From an uncultured Chloroflexota bacterium (GTDB lineage Bacteria > Chloroflexota > Chloroflexia > Thermomicrobiales > UBA6265): a DNA stretch of 64,000 nucleotides. Numbering within the stretch: the stretch's first letter is position 1; the number at the start of each line of letters is the position of its first letter. Below the pieces are notes generated by a model. It did not search any database. It worked only from the letters and a program-made list of their open reading frames with translations, and had not been told where the DNA came from. A program made the position numbers and the translations under genes. Positions 35,735-44,619 of the stretch are shown here, piece by piece. The stretch is from contig CALGSZ010000048.1 in assembly GCA_937901745.1 (NCBI GenBank), positions 29,768 to 93,767 of the forward strand. Reading direction: 5' to 3'.

Positions 35735-36983
35735 GTACTGCATTCGCTGTCGAAAATGCGGCCAGGAATTGCCAACGGACCGCTACGTTCAGCGATGCAC
35801 TCTCTGCGGCGGTGATATTGAGTTCGTCTACGATCTTCGGATCGCGCGACTCGACCGCGAGCTTCCCGGTATTTGGCGCTTCATCGATCTGCTACCGATT
35901 GACGAATCAGCCGATCTGGTAACTCTCGGCGAGGGCATGACGCCGTTGATCCCAGCGCGCCTGGGCTCAACGCTGGGTCTACGCCTGCACTGGAAATGGG
36001 AAGGAGTCAACCCCACCGGGTCGCAGAAGGACCGTGGCTTGGCCGTCGCGATCGCCAAGGGGAAGGCACTTGACTATTCCTCCGCGATCATCGGCTCGAC
36101 TGGCTCAGCCGGGCTTTCGTCGGCCGCCTATGCCGCACGCGCGGGTCTGCGCCACGCCGTTCTTGTCAGCCGGGGCGTGCCTCCTGCGCGTCTGATGCCG
36201 TTGGCCGCGCTCGGGTCCGCCATATTCGAGGTGGACGGGACGATCGAGGAGACGCTAGACCTGCTCGCGCAGGCCCGCGATCGCCTCGGCGCCTACGAGA
36301 CGACGACCTACCGCCGGGCGAACCCGTACCAAAGCGAGGGCGCGAAGACACTCGGCTACGAGATCATCCTGCAATACGGCGGCGTGCCGGATTGGATCGT
36401 CGTCCCGATTGGCGGCGGTGGCACCCTGTCGTCGATTTGGCGGGCGCTCCTTGACCTGCGCGAGATGGGACGCATCGATCGCCTGCCGCGAATCGCGGGA
36501 GTCCAACCGGCCGCGTACAACGCGCTCGAAATCGCGGAGCGGGAAGGTCTCAGCACGGACGAGGACCTGCTGGCGATCCCGTTCCCAGAGACGCCAGAGA
36601 CGATCCTGGTCAAGCTGCAGCACACCTACCCGCACGATGGCGCTGAGGCGCTGGCGGCGATCCGCGAGTCCGGCGGCGCTGTCTGCGTCGCCACGGACGA
36701 GGAGGCGATCCTAGCTCTCCGCCGGATCGGAGCCGCGGAGGGTCTGTACGCCGAGCCGTCATCGACCGTCGTGCTGCCCGCGATCGAGCGTCTCTTGGCC
36801 GAAGGCAAGATGCAGCCAGGGCAATCGGTGGTTGCCGTCCTTACCGGCTCCGGCCACCGGGAGACGCACGTACTGCTCAAGCGCGCGCCTCTCAACCTGC
36901 AGCGGATCACGCCGAAAGATGGCATCGAGCACCTGGCGAGCTATCTCGGAATTGAGGCGCAGGTGGACGGGCAGCCACGATGA
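35727..36983 (+). CDS. Threonine-synthase-like PLP enzyme with N-terminal zinc ribbon
   Basis: A 418-residue fold-type II PLP enzyme. The N-terminus has a zinc ribbon (C8, C11, C24, C27), then WKWEGVNPTGSQKDRG with the cofactor Lys101, IIGSTGSAGLSSAAYAARAGL, and the phosphate-binding IGGGGTLSS (229-236), ending with LTGSGHRET. This is the threonine synthase pattern, but the canonical GSFKDRG is GSQKDRG. In the context of an uptake and catabolic operon it may catalyse a beta- or gamma-elimination/replacement on the imported compound instead of threonine biosynthesis. It overlaps the RpiR gene by eight and the SDR gene by four bases. Confidence 0.85.
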   Translation: MGKYCIRCRKCGQELPTDRYVQRCTLCGGDIEFVYDLRIARLDRELPGIWRFIDLLPIDESADLVTLGEGMTPLIPARLGSTLGLRLHWKWEGVNPTGSQKDRGLAVAIAKGKALDYSSAIIGSTGSAGLSSAAYAARAGLRHAVLVSRGVPPARLMPLAALGSAIFEVDGTIEETLDLLAQARDRLGAYETTTYRRANPYQSEGAKTLGYEIILQYGGVPDWIVVPIGGGGTLSSIWRALLDLREMGRIDRLPRIAGVQPAAYNALEIAEREGLSTDEDLLAIPFPETPETILVKLQHTYPHDGAEALAAIRESGGAVCVATDEEAILALRRIGAAEGLYAEPSSTVVLPAIERLLAEGKMQPGQSVVAVLTGSGHRETHVLLKRAPLNLQRITPKDGIEHLASYLGIEAQVDGQPR

Positions 36984-37786
36984 CACAGCGTTTTGACAGA
37001 CGCGTCGCCCTCATCACCGGGGGCGGCAAGGGAATCGGACGAGCAATCGCGCGGCGGCTCGCCGCGGAAGGCGCCGCGGTTGCTCTGTGCGGCCGCGACC
37101 TGGCGGCTGTCGAAGCAGTTGCCGCGGAGATTACCGGCAATGGCGGCCGGGCCCTCGCTCGCGCCGTTGATGTCAGCAATGAGCAGGCGGTAGAGCGGCT
37201 GGTCGCCGAGGCGGCGGACACGTTCGGCACGATCGACATCTTGGTCAACAACGCGTCGCTGACGGCGGCGAGTGGCGTCGGCTTCGCGCCGTTGCTCGAT
37301 ATGGCGACCGAGGAGTGGCAGCGCGTCATCGACGTCAATCTCTCCAGCTTCTTCTTCGTTTCGCGCGCGGCTGGCCGGATCATGCGGGAGAACCGGCGCG
37401 GCGCAATCGTCAATATCTCCTCCGTTCACGCGCACCGGCCGAACGCTCTCACGCCGCATTACGACGCTGCCAAATCCGCGGTTGAGTCATTGACGAAGAA
37501 TCTCGCGTTAGCACTCGGCCCGTTCGGCATTCGCGTCAATGCCGTCGCTCCCGGCCCGATCGACGTCAGCGAGACGGCATCCGTGAAGGCGCCGCAGGAT
37601 CCCGAAGCACGCGCGGCGCTGGAGCGCGCGACGAGCCTGAGGCGATACGGTCTGCCGGAAGAAGTGGCAGCCGTCGTCGCGTTCCTCGCTTCAGACGAGG
37701 CGAGCTACGTGACCGGCGCGATCGTTCCAGTCGACGGCGGATTCCTTCTGCGCCACCCCGGCATGCCCGACGGAACTGGGGAGTGA
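36980..37786 (+). CDS. Short-chain dehydrogenase/reductase
   Basis: A 268-residue classical SDR. The cofactor loop is TGGGKGIG (13-20), followed by the NNAS motif (90-93), active-site Asn120, Ser148, Tyr161 and Lys165 (YDAAK), and the C-terminal VTGAIVPVDGGF. Arg39 in ALCGRD after the second strand suggests NADP(H). It oxidises or reduces an alcohol or keto group on a metabolite. Overlaps of four bases with the upstream PLP-enzyme gene and possibly with the M20 gene show tight coupling. Substrate is unknown but presumably the compound taken up by the ABC importer. Confidence 0.92.
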   Translation: MTQRFDRRVALITGGGKGIGRAIARRLAAEGAAVALCGRDLAAVEAVAAEITGNGGRALARAVDVSNEQAVERLVAEAADTFGTIDILVNNASLTAASGVGFAPLLDMATEEWQRVIDVNLSSFFFVSRAAGRIMRENRRGAIVNISSVHAHRPNALTPHYDAAKSAVESLTKNLALALGPFGIRVNAVAPGPIDVSETASVKAPQDPEARAALERATSLRRYGLPEEVAAVVAFLASDEASYVTGAIVPVDGGFLLRHPGMPDGTGE

Positions 37787-37794
37787 GGAGGGAC

Positions 37795-39060
37795 ATGGGA
37801 GCGAACGTGGAGCGAGCGCGAGCCGCGGCAATTGAGTTTCTCGCCGGGCGAGACCAGGAAGTCATTGATCTCGCCTGTGCCCTCATAGCCGCGCCGAGCC
37901 CGAACTTGCCAGGCGATGAGACCGCGCCGGCGGCCGTCATCACCGACGCGCTCAAGCGCTACGGGCTACCCGAGCCGCGCGTCATCGCCAAGGAGCCGCA
38001 CCGGCCGAACTTGATCGTCCGCATCGACGGCGCTCATCCCGGACCGCATCTGGCCCTGTGCGGACACATCGACACGAAGCCGGTGGGTGACGCCGCCCCC
38101 GAGTGGCGTACAGATCCGCTCACGCCGACGATCCAGGGGGACCGGCTGTACGGCCTCGGCTCGACGGACATGAAGGGCGCGGTGGCGGCGATGATCCTCG
38201 CGGGCGCGGCCTTCGCCCACGCTGCTCCAGACGCTGCTGGGTCGCTCAGCCTAGTTTTTACCGCCGACGAGGAGTATGGTTCGGCCATGGGCGCCAAGTA
38301 CCTCGTCGAAGCCGGGGCGCTCGAAGGCATCGATTCCATCATCCTGGGCGAGCCGTCCGGCGTGCACGAGGACTGGGACGCGATTCGGATCGTCTCGCGC
38401 GGCATCTCGTGCTTTCGCGTCGTCGTTCACGGAACACAGACTCACTCATCGATTTCCGATTTGCTTCCAACCGTGAACGCGGTCGAGGCGATGGCGCGGT
38501 TCATGGTCGCCTTCCGCCGCGAATTCAAGCCTCGCTATCCTGCCCATCCGCTCTGCCCGACCGGTCCGACGATCAACATCGGCGTCAAGACGCTCGGCGG
38601 CGTTGGGTACGGCGTGGTGCCAGGCCACGCGGAGTTCTGGACTGACGTCCGGACGACGCCCGGCATGGAGCGCGAGACATTCTTCGAGGACGTCATGACC
38701 ACGCTCAAGCGCGTCGAGTCGGAGCTGCGCGGGGCGACGTACGAGATTGATCCGCATCCGGTTCTCGAGTGGATTCCGCCCTCGGAGGTCCCGACTGACC
38801 ATCCAATGGTGACAGCCGCGCTGGCAGCTTCACGCGACATCCTGGGCCAGGCGCCGCCGCTCGCTGCCTTCCCGGGAGCTACCGACGCCTACGCGTTCCA
38901 TGTCCTGGGTGGCATCCCCACGCTGGCGGCCTTCGGTCCCGGTCAGCTTCCGCTCGCGCACGGCCCGAACGAGTGGGTGAGCGTGACGAGCGTGAAGCAA
39001 GCGATGCGCATGTACGCGCTGACGGCGCTGTGCTTCGGAGCGAGTGGGGGAAATAGCTGA
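37795..39060 (+). CDS. M20 family metallohydrolase (ArgE/DapE/ACY1-like)
   Basis: A 421-residue dizinc hydrolase that removes acyl or peptidyl groups from amino acids. Metal and catalytic residues are visible: His91 and Asp93 (GHIDTKP), Asp125 (GSTDMKG), the Glu159-Glu160 pair (TADEEYGS), a GEPSG block and the C-terminal AHGPNEWV His. The dimerisation domain lies about 195-310. I use the ATG at 37795, preceded by AGGAGGG; a GTG at 37783 overlapping the SDR stop is an alternative. It belongs to the RpiR cassette and could deacylate the imported substrate. It might also serve the racemase pair at 17-19 kb. Confidence 0.9.
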   Translation: MGANVERARAAAIEFLAGRDQEVIDLACALIAAPSPNLPGDETAPAAVITDALKRYGLPEPRVIAKEPHRPNLIVRIDGAHPGPHLALCGHIDTKPVGDAAPEWRTDPLTPTIQGDRLYGLGSTDMKGAVAAMILAGAAFAHAAPDAAGSLSLVFTADEEYGSAMGAKYLVEAGALEGIDSIILGEPSGVHEDWDAIRIVSRGISCFRVVVHGTQTHSSISDLLPTVNAVEAMARFMVAFRREFKPRYPAHPLCPTGPTINIGVKTLGGVGYGVVPGHAEFWTDVRTTPGMERETFFEDVMTTLKRVESELRGATYEIDPHPVLEWIPPSEVPTDHPMVTAALAASRDILGQAPPLAAFPGATDAYAFHVLGGIPTLAAFGPGQLPLAHGPNEWVSVTSVKQAMRMYALTALCFGASGGNS

Positions 39061-39151
39061 AGGACACTGCAAGCACGCAGAAAAGGTCGATGAGTTGTTT
39101 CGACTATGCCGCGTTTCGATTGGCAGACGCGGCGGTGAAAGGAGGACTCAC

Positions 39152-40483
39152 GTGAGCGAGAAGATGGACATGGAACGGAAGATTACGAGGCGCGGCGCGT
39201 TGAAGGCCGTCGCCGGCGCCTCCGCGGCAGCGGTTGCGGCCGGAGTTGGCGCGCGGGCGAAGGCGGCGCCGAAGGCTCCCGCGGTCATCCGGTCCAAGCG
39301 GTTCCAGGGTGAGAAGCTTACCGTTCTCTACATGGAGTCCGGCACCTACGACGCCGCGGCACGCCTCATCGCGCCTGAGTTCGAGGAGGCGACCGGCGCG
39401 ACGGTTGAGGTGGTGGCCTTCCCGTATCAGAACCTCCACGACAACGCCGCCACCGATCTCATCACCGGCACCGGTGCCTACGACGTGATCGACGTCGCAT
39501 TCCAGTGGGATGGCGAGTTCGCGCCCTACATGACCCCGCTCGAGGAGTACATCGAGCGGGATGGGTACGACATGGAGCGGTTCATCCCGAATGTGGCGAA
39601 GCTCTCCGGCCTGTGGCAGGACGTGCGCTACGGCATCCCGAACGCGAACGATGCGATGGGGATCATCTACCGGACTGACCTCTACGAAGCTGCTGGTCTG
39701 GAGCCGCCGACGACCTGGGAGGAGTACAACAGTCACGCCGCCGCGCTGACGAAGGACGGCATTTTCGGCGCGTCCTGGGTCGGCATCGGAGAGCAGCTTC
39801 AGGGCTACTGGCTGAGCCGGTACTGGGAGTCTGGCGAGCCGCTCTGCGACGAGAACTGGCGGCCGCTCTTCCACCAGAATGAGGCCGGCGTCCGCGCGAT
39901 CCAGCTCCTGCGGGATGCGCTGCAGTACGCGCCGCCAGGCATGCCGGGTTGGGACATCCCGACGCACAAGAACGCGGTGCTCAACGGAGAGGTGGCGCAG
40001 GGCGAGCTCTGGCCGAGCTTCATTCGCGCCGAGGCCCGCGATCCCGAGAAGTCGAAGATCGTCGACAAATGGGCACTGACTCCGTTCCCCGGTCCGTCCG
40101 AGCTGAGCGCGTGGAACCTCGCCATTCCTCAGACGACCCAAAACAAGGATCTCGCCTGGGAATGGATCAAGATGTACACCTCGCCGGAGAACGCGAAGCG
40201 CTTCGCGGTTGAATTCGGCATCGGCTCGCCGCAGCTCGCGACCTGGGAGGATCCGGAGCTGACGGAACTCTATCCGGAGTACCCGCAGATTCTGGCCGCG
40301 ATCCAGGCAGCCAAGCCGATCTGGCGCATCCCGCAGTTCCCGGCTGCTTGGGATATCCTTCAGAAGGAGCTAGAGAAGACGGTCTACCAGGACGCCGATC
40401 CGCAGGAGACGCTCAACCGGATCGCCGACGAGTGGAACAAGCTTCTCGACCAGAATCCGCCGACCGCGCCGTACGTTGAGTAA
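39152..40483 (+). CDS. ABC transporter extracellular solute-binding protein (family 1, carbohydrate type)
   Basis: The 443-residue exported protein binds substrate outside the membrane for the importer encoded next. It starts with GTG at 39152, six bases after AAAGGAGG. The N-terminus is a twin-arginine signal (KITRRGALKAVAGASAAAVAAG) ending near AKAA, with no lipobox, so it may be anchored by an uncleaved signal or be free. The body shows the family-1 pattern LTVLYMESGTYDAAARLIAPEFEEATGATVEVV and GIPNANDAMGIIYRTDLYEAAGLEPPTTWEEY with aromatic-rich binding segments. Family 1 proteins carry sugars or polyols, which argues for a sugar-like substrate. Confidence 0.92.
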   Translation: MSEKMDMERKITRRGALKAVAGASAAAVAAGVGARAKAAPKAPAVIRSKRFQGEKLTVLYMESGTYDAAARLIAPEFEEATGATVEVVAFPYQNLHDNAATDLITGTGAYDVIDVAFQWDGEFAPYMTPLEEYIERDGYDMERFIPNVAKLSGLWQDVRYGIPNANDAMGIIYRTDLYEAAGLEPPTTWEEYNSHAAALTKDGIFGASWVGIGEQLQGYWLSRYWESGEPLCDENWRPLFHQNEAGVRAIQLLRDALQYAPPGMPGWDIPTHKNAVLNGEVAQGELWPSFIRAEARDPEKSKIVDKWALTPFPGPSELSAWNLAIPQTTQNKDLAWEWIKMYTSPENAKRFAVEFGIGSPQLATWEDPELTELYPEYPQILAAIQAAKPIWRIPQFPAAWDILQKELEKTVYQDADPQETLNRIADEWNKLLDQNPPTAPYVE

Positions 40484-40507
40484 TTGGCGCGCCTTCGGGA
40501 GCGTTGA

Positions 40508-40543
40508 GGAGTGCGCCCGGGTCCCTGCGGCCCGGGCCACTCC
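40508..40543 (+). terminator. Intercistronic hairpin between solute-binding protein and permease
   Basis: GGAGTG-c-GCCCGGG pairs with CCCGGGC-CACTCC (13 bp with one bulged C, nine-base loop), 24 bases after the binding-protein stop. No U-tract follows, so it more likely stabilises or partially terminates the mRNA, giving more binding protein than permease. Confidence 0.6.
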
Positions 40544-40609
40544 GAACCGGGCGCCCACGAATGTGCGTGCGCTCGGCCCGTCTCCCCACGCTCCACAGCG
40601 ACGATAACC

Positions 40610-41527
40610 ATGGCCACCGCCCTGCCGTCACCTCGAAAACGGAGATTCAGCGCGCGGCTCGGAGAGCAGCCGGTTTTCATCGCGTTTCTCCTCCCGGCGA
40701 TCATCGTCCTGGCGATCTCGAGCCTCTACCCGCTCGGTCGCACGTTCTGGCTGAGCTTCCACACCTGGTTCATGAACCAGCCGGGAACCGAGCCACAGTG
40801 GGCCGGGCTGGCCAACTACCGCGCTGCCTTGTCGGACGAGGTGTTTCGCACCTCCGCGTACCACACGGCGATCTTCGGCTTGGGCACTGTCGCCGCCGAG
40901 CTCGTGCTCGGTCTCGGCCTGGCGCTCGCCATCATGACCGGCAGCTGGTGGACGCGAGTCATTCGCTCGATCCTGCTCATTCCGATGATCATGACGCCGG
41001 TCGTCGTCGGCGTCCTCTGGCGCATCCTGCTGTTCGATAAGGGACTCGTCAATTATCTGCTCGATCTTGTTGGTCTGGATCCCATCCTGTGGTTCGTCGA
41101 GCCGACGTGGGCTTTCATCGCCGTCATGCTCGTCGACATTTGGCAATGGACGCCATTCGTACTCATCGTGATGACCGCGGCCATCGCGGCGCTGCCAAGC
41201 GAGCCGTATCGCGCCGCGCAGATTGACGGCGCGTCCCGCTGGCAGGTCTTCCGCTACATCACGCTGCCCATGCTTTGGCCGGTCATCCTCGTCACGGCGC
41301 TCTTGCGCTTCATGGATGCCATCAAAGTCTTCGACACGATCTATGTGCTGACAAACGGCGGTCCTGGTTACGCGACGGAGATGCTCTCCTCGTACATCTA
41401 TAAGCAAGGACTGCGCTACTTCAATATCGGTGGAGCCGCGGCGGCGTCGTGGCTCTTCTTGCTCGCGGTGATCTTCCTCTCGCTCCTGGTCATCTGGGCG
41501 CGCCGCCGAGCGAGCAGATCACTGTGA
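40610..41527 (+). CDS. ABC sugar-type permease, MalF/UgpA family
   Basis: A 305-residue inner-membrane permease with six helices. The ATP-ase-docking EAA loop reads AAQIDGASRWQVFRYITLPML, and NGGPGYATEMLSSYIY is characteristic of this family. The ATG at 40610 has no strong ribosome-binding site; the preceding 70 bases hold the hairpin, and an open extension to 40511 runs through it. It forms a heterodimer with the next gene product. Confidence 0.9.
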   Translation: MATALPSPRKRRFSARLGEQPVFIAFLLPAIIVLAISSLYPLGRTFWLSFHTWFMNQPGTEPQWAGLANYRAALSDEVFRTSAYHTAIFGLGTVAAELVLGLGLALAIMTGSWWTRVIRSILLIPMIMTPVVVGVLWRILLFDKGLVNYLLDLVGLDPILWFVEPTWAFIAVMLVDIWQWTPFVLIVMTAAIAALPSEPYRAAQIDGASRWQVFRYITLPMLWPVILVTALLRFMDAIKVFDTIYVLTNGGPGYATEMLSSYIYKQGLRYFNIGGAAAASWLFLLAVIFLSLLVIWARRRASRSL

Positions 41528-41549
41528 GTAAGGTTCCTGAGGCACGCGC

Positions 41550-42455
41550 ATGGCAGTAACGACGACAACCGAGGAAACACGACGGCTGATCGCCGCCCCT
41601 GAGACACGGCAGCGGCGCTTGCGCTGGGGCAACGTGGGCTGGTCGGTCGCGCGTTGGATCGCGCTCGGTCTCGGCCTCGTCATCACGCTGGTGCCAACGC
41701 TCTGGCTCGTGACGACCTCGTTCAAGCACGAGGTTGACTACCTCGCCTACCCGCCCCGGCTGATTCCGAACAGCTGGACGCTCGATGGCTATCGCGTCTT
41801 GTTTGAGCGCAACGAGCTCGGCCACTTCTTCATGAACTCGGTCGTCGTGACGCTTTCGTCGACGGCGCTCTCGGTCCTGATCGGCTCGATGGCGGCTTAC
41901 GGCCTGTCGCGCGCCAAGCTCCCGTTTAAGCTGAACGGCATCCTCGCTTTCTGGATGCTCCTGACACGGATGTATCCAGCCATCGTCACCGCGATCCCGT
42001 ACTTCTTGATCATGCGAGAGCTGCAATGGCTCGATACGCGCCGGGCACTGGTCTTCACCTACACCGCGTTCAACCTGCCATTTGTCGTCTGGCTGATGAT
42101 CGGCTTCTTCGAGGAGCTGCCACCGGAGTTGGAGCGTGCGGCGATGGTTGACGGCTGCAACGCCTGGCAGCGGTTCTGGAAGATCGTCCTGCCGCTCTCG
42201 GCGCCGGCGCTCGTCGCCACCGCGATTCTCTCCGCGGTGCTGGCTTGGAACGAGTTCCTCTTCGCCGTGATGCTGACGCGGATTGAGGCGAAGACGCTTC
42301 CCGTCGTCATGTCTGGATTCATCACTGATAAGGGAATGCTCTGGGATCAAATGACCGCGCTGGGCGTGATTACGGTGCTGCCCGTGCTCGTCTTCGCGCT
42401 GGCTGTGCAACGGTATCTCGTTCGCGGCCTGACGCTCGGCGCCGTCAAAGAATAG
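41550..42455 (+). CDS. ABC sugar-type permease, MalG/UgpE family
   Basis: A 301-residue partner permease with six helices. The N-terminal cytoplasmic tail is basic, then WIALGLGLVITLVPTLWLVTTSFK. The EAA loop reads ELERAAMVDGCNAWQRFWKIVLPLSAP and the end is QRYLVRGLTLGAVKE, where the C-terminal GAVK(G/E) is typical of MalG-like proteins. It follows the MalF-like gene by 22 bases. Confidence 0.92.
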   Translation: MAVTTTTEETRRLIAAPETRQRRLRWGNVGWSVARWIALGLGLVITLVPTLWLVTTSFKHEVDYLAYPPRLIPNSWTLDGYRVLFERNELGHFFMNSVVVTLSSTALSVLIGSMAAYGLSRAKLPFKLNGILAFWMLLTRMYPAIVTAIPYFLIMRELQWLDTRRALVFTYTAFNLPFVVWLMIGFFEELPPELERAAMVDGCNAWQRFWKIVLPLSAPALVATAILSAVLAWNEFLFAVMLTRIEAKTLPVVMSGFITDKGMLWDQMTALGVITVLPVLVFALAVQRYLVRGLTLGAVKE

Positions 42456-42508
42456 ATGGCTGAGCGGCGGAGGCCAGCTTAGCCGACACCTCTCCTGGGA
42501 GGAACACC

Positions 42509-43606
42509 TTGGCTTCAGTTCTCTTCGACCACGTAACCAAGCGCTATGGGAAAGTCGAGGCCGTCCGCGACCTGACGCTGGAGATTGCCGACGGCCAGTT
42601 CATGACGCTCGTCGGCCCTTCCGGCTGCGGCAAGAGCACGACGCTGAACATGCTGGCCGGGCTGGAAGAGGTCACCGAGGGCGAGATCTACATTGACGGC
42701 CAGCCGGTGTCCGGCCTGCTCCCCGGCGAGCGGGACATCGCGATGGTCTTCCAGAGCTACGCCCTCTATCCGCACATGAGCGTCCGCGACAACCTCGCCT
42801 TCGCGCTCAAGGTGCGCGGGATGCCTAAAAACGTCATCGCCGAGCGCGTGCAGCGAGCCGCCAAGATGCTCGGCATCGAGGAGCTACTGGATCGCAAGCC
42901 CCGACAGCTCTCTGGCGGCCAGCGGCAGCGCGTCGCGCTCGGCCGGGCGCTCGTCCGCGAGCCGCGCATCTTCCTGCTCGATGAGCCGCTGTCCAATCTC
43001 GACGCCAAGCTCCGCGTGCAGATGCGAGCGGAGCTGAAGCTTCTGTTCGACCGCCTGGAGACGACCGTCGTTTATGTCACGCACGACCAGGCCGAAGCGA
43101 TGACGATGTCCGACCGCGTGGCGATCTTCGATCGCGGCGTGCTCCAGCAGGTCGGCACTCCGCTCGAGCTATACAACCAACCGGTCAATATCTTCGTCGC
43201 CGGCTTCCTCGGCTCTCCGCCGATGAACTTCCTAGACGCGCAGGTGAGCGATACGGCGCGCGGAGCTGCATTGGTTGGGGATGGTTTCTCCGTACCCTTG
43301 ACCCAGCCACACGCGCATCTCTCGCGGGGGCAGCGCGTCACGATTGGCATTCGGCCTGAGGACATCGAGATTGTGCCGGGCGGCGATGGCATTCAGACGA
43401 CCATCTCCCTGGTCGAGCCGATGGGCTCAGCAACGATCCTACACGCGCCGGTCGGGGGCAAACTCGTGGCGATCGAGACGGAAAAGACGACTCCGCTGCG
43501 CACCGGGGATTCCGTCACACTCATCTTCCCGGCCGATCGCATCCACGTCTTCGATCCGGCGACCGGCGTGGCTCTGCGCGGCGATCAGCAGCGGGCAGCT
43601 GCCTGA
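42509..43606 (+). CDS. ABC transporter ATP-binding protein, MalK/UgpC/MsmK type
   Basis: The 365-residue ATPase energises the importer. It starts with TTG at 42509, five bases after GGGAGGA. Motifs: Walker A GPSGCGKST (36-44), Q-loop FQSYALYPHMSV, signature LSGGQRQR (134-141), Walker B LLDEPLSNLDAK (Asp158-Glu159) and switch His in VTHDQ. The C-terminal TOBE/OB domain (about 240-365; GIRPEDIEIV) is the regulatory region. This is the last gene of the cassette. MalK-type ATPases can serve more than one permease pair. Confidence 0.95.
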   Translation: MASVLFDHVTKRYGKVEAVRDLTLEIADGQFMTLVGPSGCGKSTTLNMLAGLEEVTEGEIYIDGQPVSGLLPGERDIAMVFQSYALYPHMSVRDNLAFALKVRGMPKNVIAERVQRAAKMLGIEELLDRKPRQLSGGQRQRVALGRALVREPRIFLLDEPLSNLDAKLRVQMRAELKLLFDRLETTVVYVTHDQAEAMTMSDRVAIFDRGVLQQVGTPLELYNQPVNIFVAGFLGSPPMNFLDAQVSDTARGAALVGDGFSVPLTQPHAHLSRGQRVTIGIRPEDIEIVPGGDGIQTTISLVEPMGSATILHAPVGGKLVAIETEKTTPLRTGDSVTLIFPADRIHVFDPATGVALRGDQQRAAA

Positions 43607-43721
43607 TCCGATTCAGCGAACGTTAGAGTCTCTAGACCGCGTCGGTCGCTGCCACAAGCGCATCGACAGTCCGTTCTGGTCCGTGGACGACAGGAGGTGT
43701 TCAGGGCAGCGACAGCACGGT

Positions 43722-44096
43722 TCACGCTTGCCGCGATTGGCGGCTGGCAAGCTGCGCCACGAGATCGAGAAGATGCGAGGCATCGAACGGCTTCGCTAGC
43801 CACGCCTCAGCACCGATCCGCGCGGCCTTCTCCCAAGCCCGAAAATCAGACGTGAGGATAAGCAACGCAACGTCCTCACGCAGGCCACGCCGCTCCAGCT
43901 CGACCGCGAAGCCGAAGCCATCCAGCCGCGGCATGTTGAGATCGAGAATCACGACCGTGGCGCCCTCGCCGAACCGGTCCAGTCCCTCAATTCCGTCCGC
44001 CGCCGTAGTGACGCTGTAGCCTTCCAGTTCCAGCAGTTCGCGGAGTGTCTCGCGCAGGACGTAGTCGTCCTCGACTATCAGGACTCGCTCAGGCAT
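43722..44096 (-). CDS. Single-domain response regulator (receiver only)
   Basis: A 124-residue CheY-like receiver with acidic pair Glu9-Asp10-Asp11, phosphoacceptor Asp52 (VILDLNMP), Thr82 (LILTSD) and Lys102 (LAKPF). There is no output domain, so it acts through protein contacts. No histidine kinase is next to it. It is convergent with the end of the ABC cassette. The ATG at 44096 has only a weak upstream ribosome-binding site (GGGCGACG). Confidence 0.92.
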   Translation of the reverse strand: MPERVLIVEDDYVLRETLRELLELEGYSVTTAADGIEGLDRFGEGATVVILDLNMPRLDGFGFAVELERRGLREDVALLILTSDFRAWEKAARIGAEAWLAKPFDASHLLDLVAQLASRQSRQA

Positions 44097-44129
44097 CGTC
44101 GCCCAATTCCGTCGCCATTCCCTGCGTCG

Positions 44130-44282
44130 TCATCCGGAAAGTGACGTGGGTACCTTAGCCAGGCTCGCTTTGAGGCGTGATCTCGGCGGTACTTCGCTAA
44201 GGTAGCCCGGGCACTCGATCAAACGGCGCATGAAAACGTCCCGGTCCAGCGGAACCGGCGTGTCAAAGACAGGGGCTGTCAT
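44130..44282 (-). CDS. Possible 50-residue protein upstream of the receiver gene
   Basis: A short frame begins ATG at 44282, five bases after AGGGGAG, and ends 33 bases before the receiver gene. The product starts MTAPVFDTPVPLDRDVFMRRLI and is Pro/Arg-rich at its C-terminus. It is not recognised. A 9-bp inverted repeat (TACCTTAGC at 44151-44159, complement at 44196-44204) lies within it and could argue for a structured leader instead of a gene. Confidence 0.35.
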   Translation of the reverse strand: MTAPVFDTPVPLDRDVFMRRLIECPGYLSEVPPRSRLKASLAKVPTSLSG

Positions 44283-44619
44283 CCAAGCTCCCCTGCCGAT
44301 CCACTGCTCGCCTCCGGACCGGCACCCGAATGATCTCCAATGACGCCGTACGCAATCGCTGCCAGGGGCTCTATCGGTCCTCTGAACCTCAGGAACGTGA
44401 GGCAAGTCGTGTGCCAATGAATTGGTCACTGCTGCCAGCATCGGAGAGCAAGAGCAAGCAGATCGGCGAGCATACGTTTTCGCACCTTACGCGAGCCAGA
44501 ATGCAGGACCTCCGCTCGAGTTCGCTGCCCTTCTTCTTGCTTCCAGCTTCCCACCTGGCACGCCCCGTGCGCGGGCTGAGGGTGTGTCCGGCCGATTGTC
44601 GGGCCCATAGGAGGATGAG
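44283..44619. other. Gap without a supported gene
   Basis: These 337 bases separate the minus-strand small frame from the plus-strand 75-residue gene. I see no promoter with good hexamers and no strong hairpin. It presumably holds divergent promoters. Confidence 0.4.

Noticed and set aside
35727..36983. Calling this gene thrC with confidence
   Set aside because: No other threonine biosynthesis genes adjoin it, the catalytic-loop residue differs (GSQKDRG) and the neighbours are catabolic, so only threonine-synthase-like is justified.
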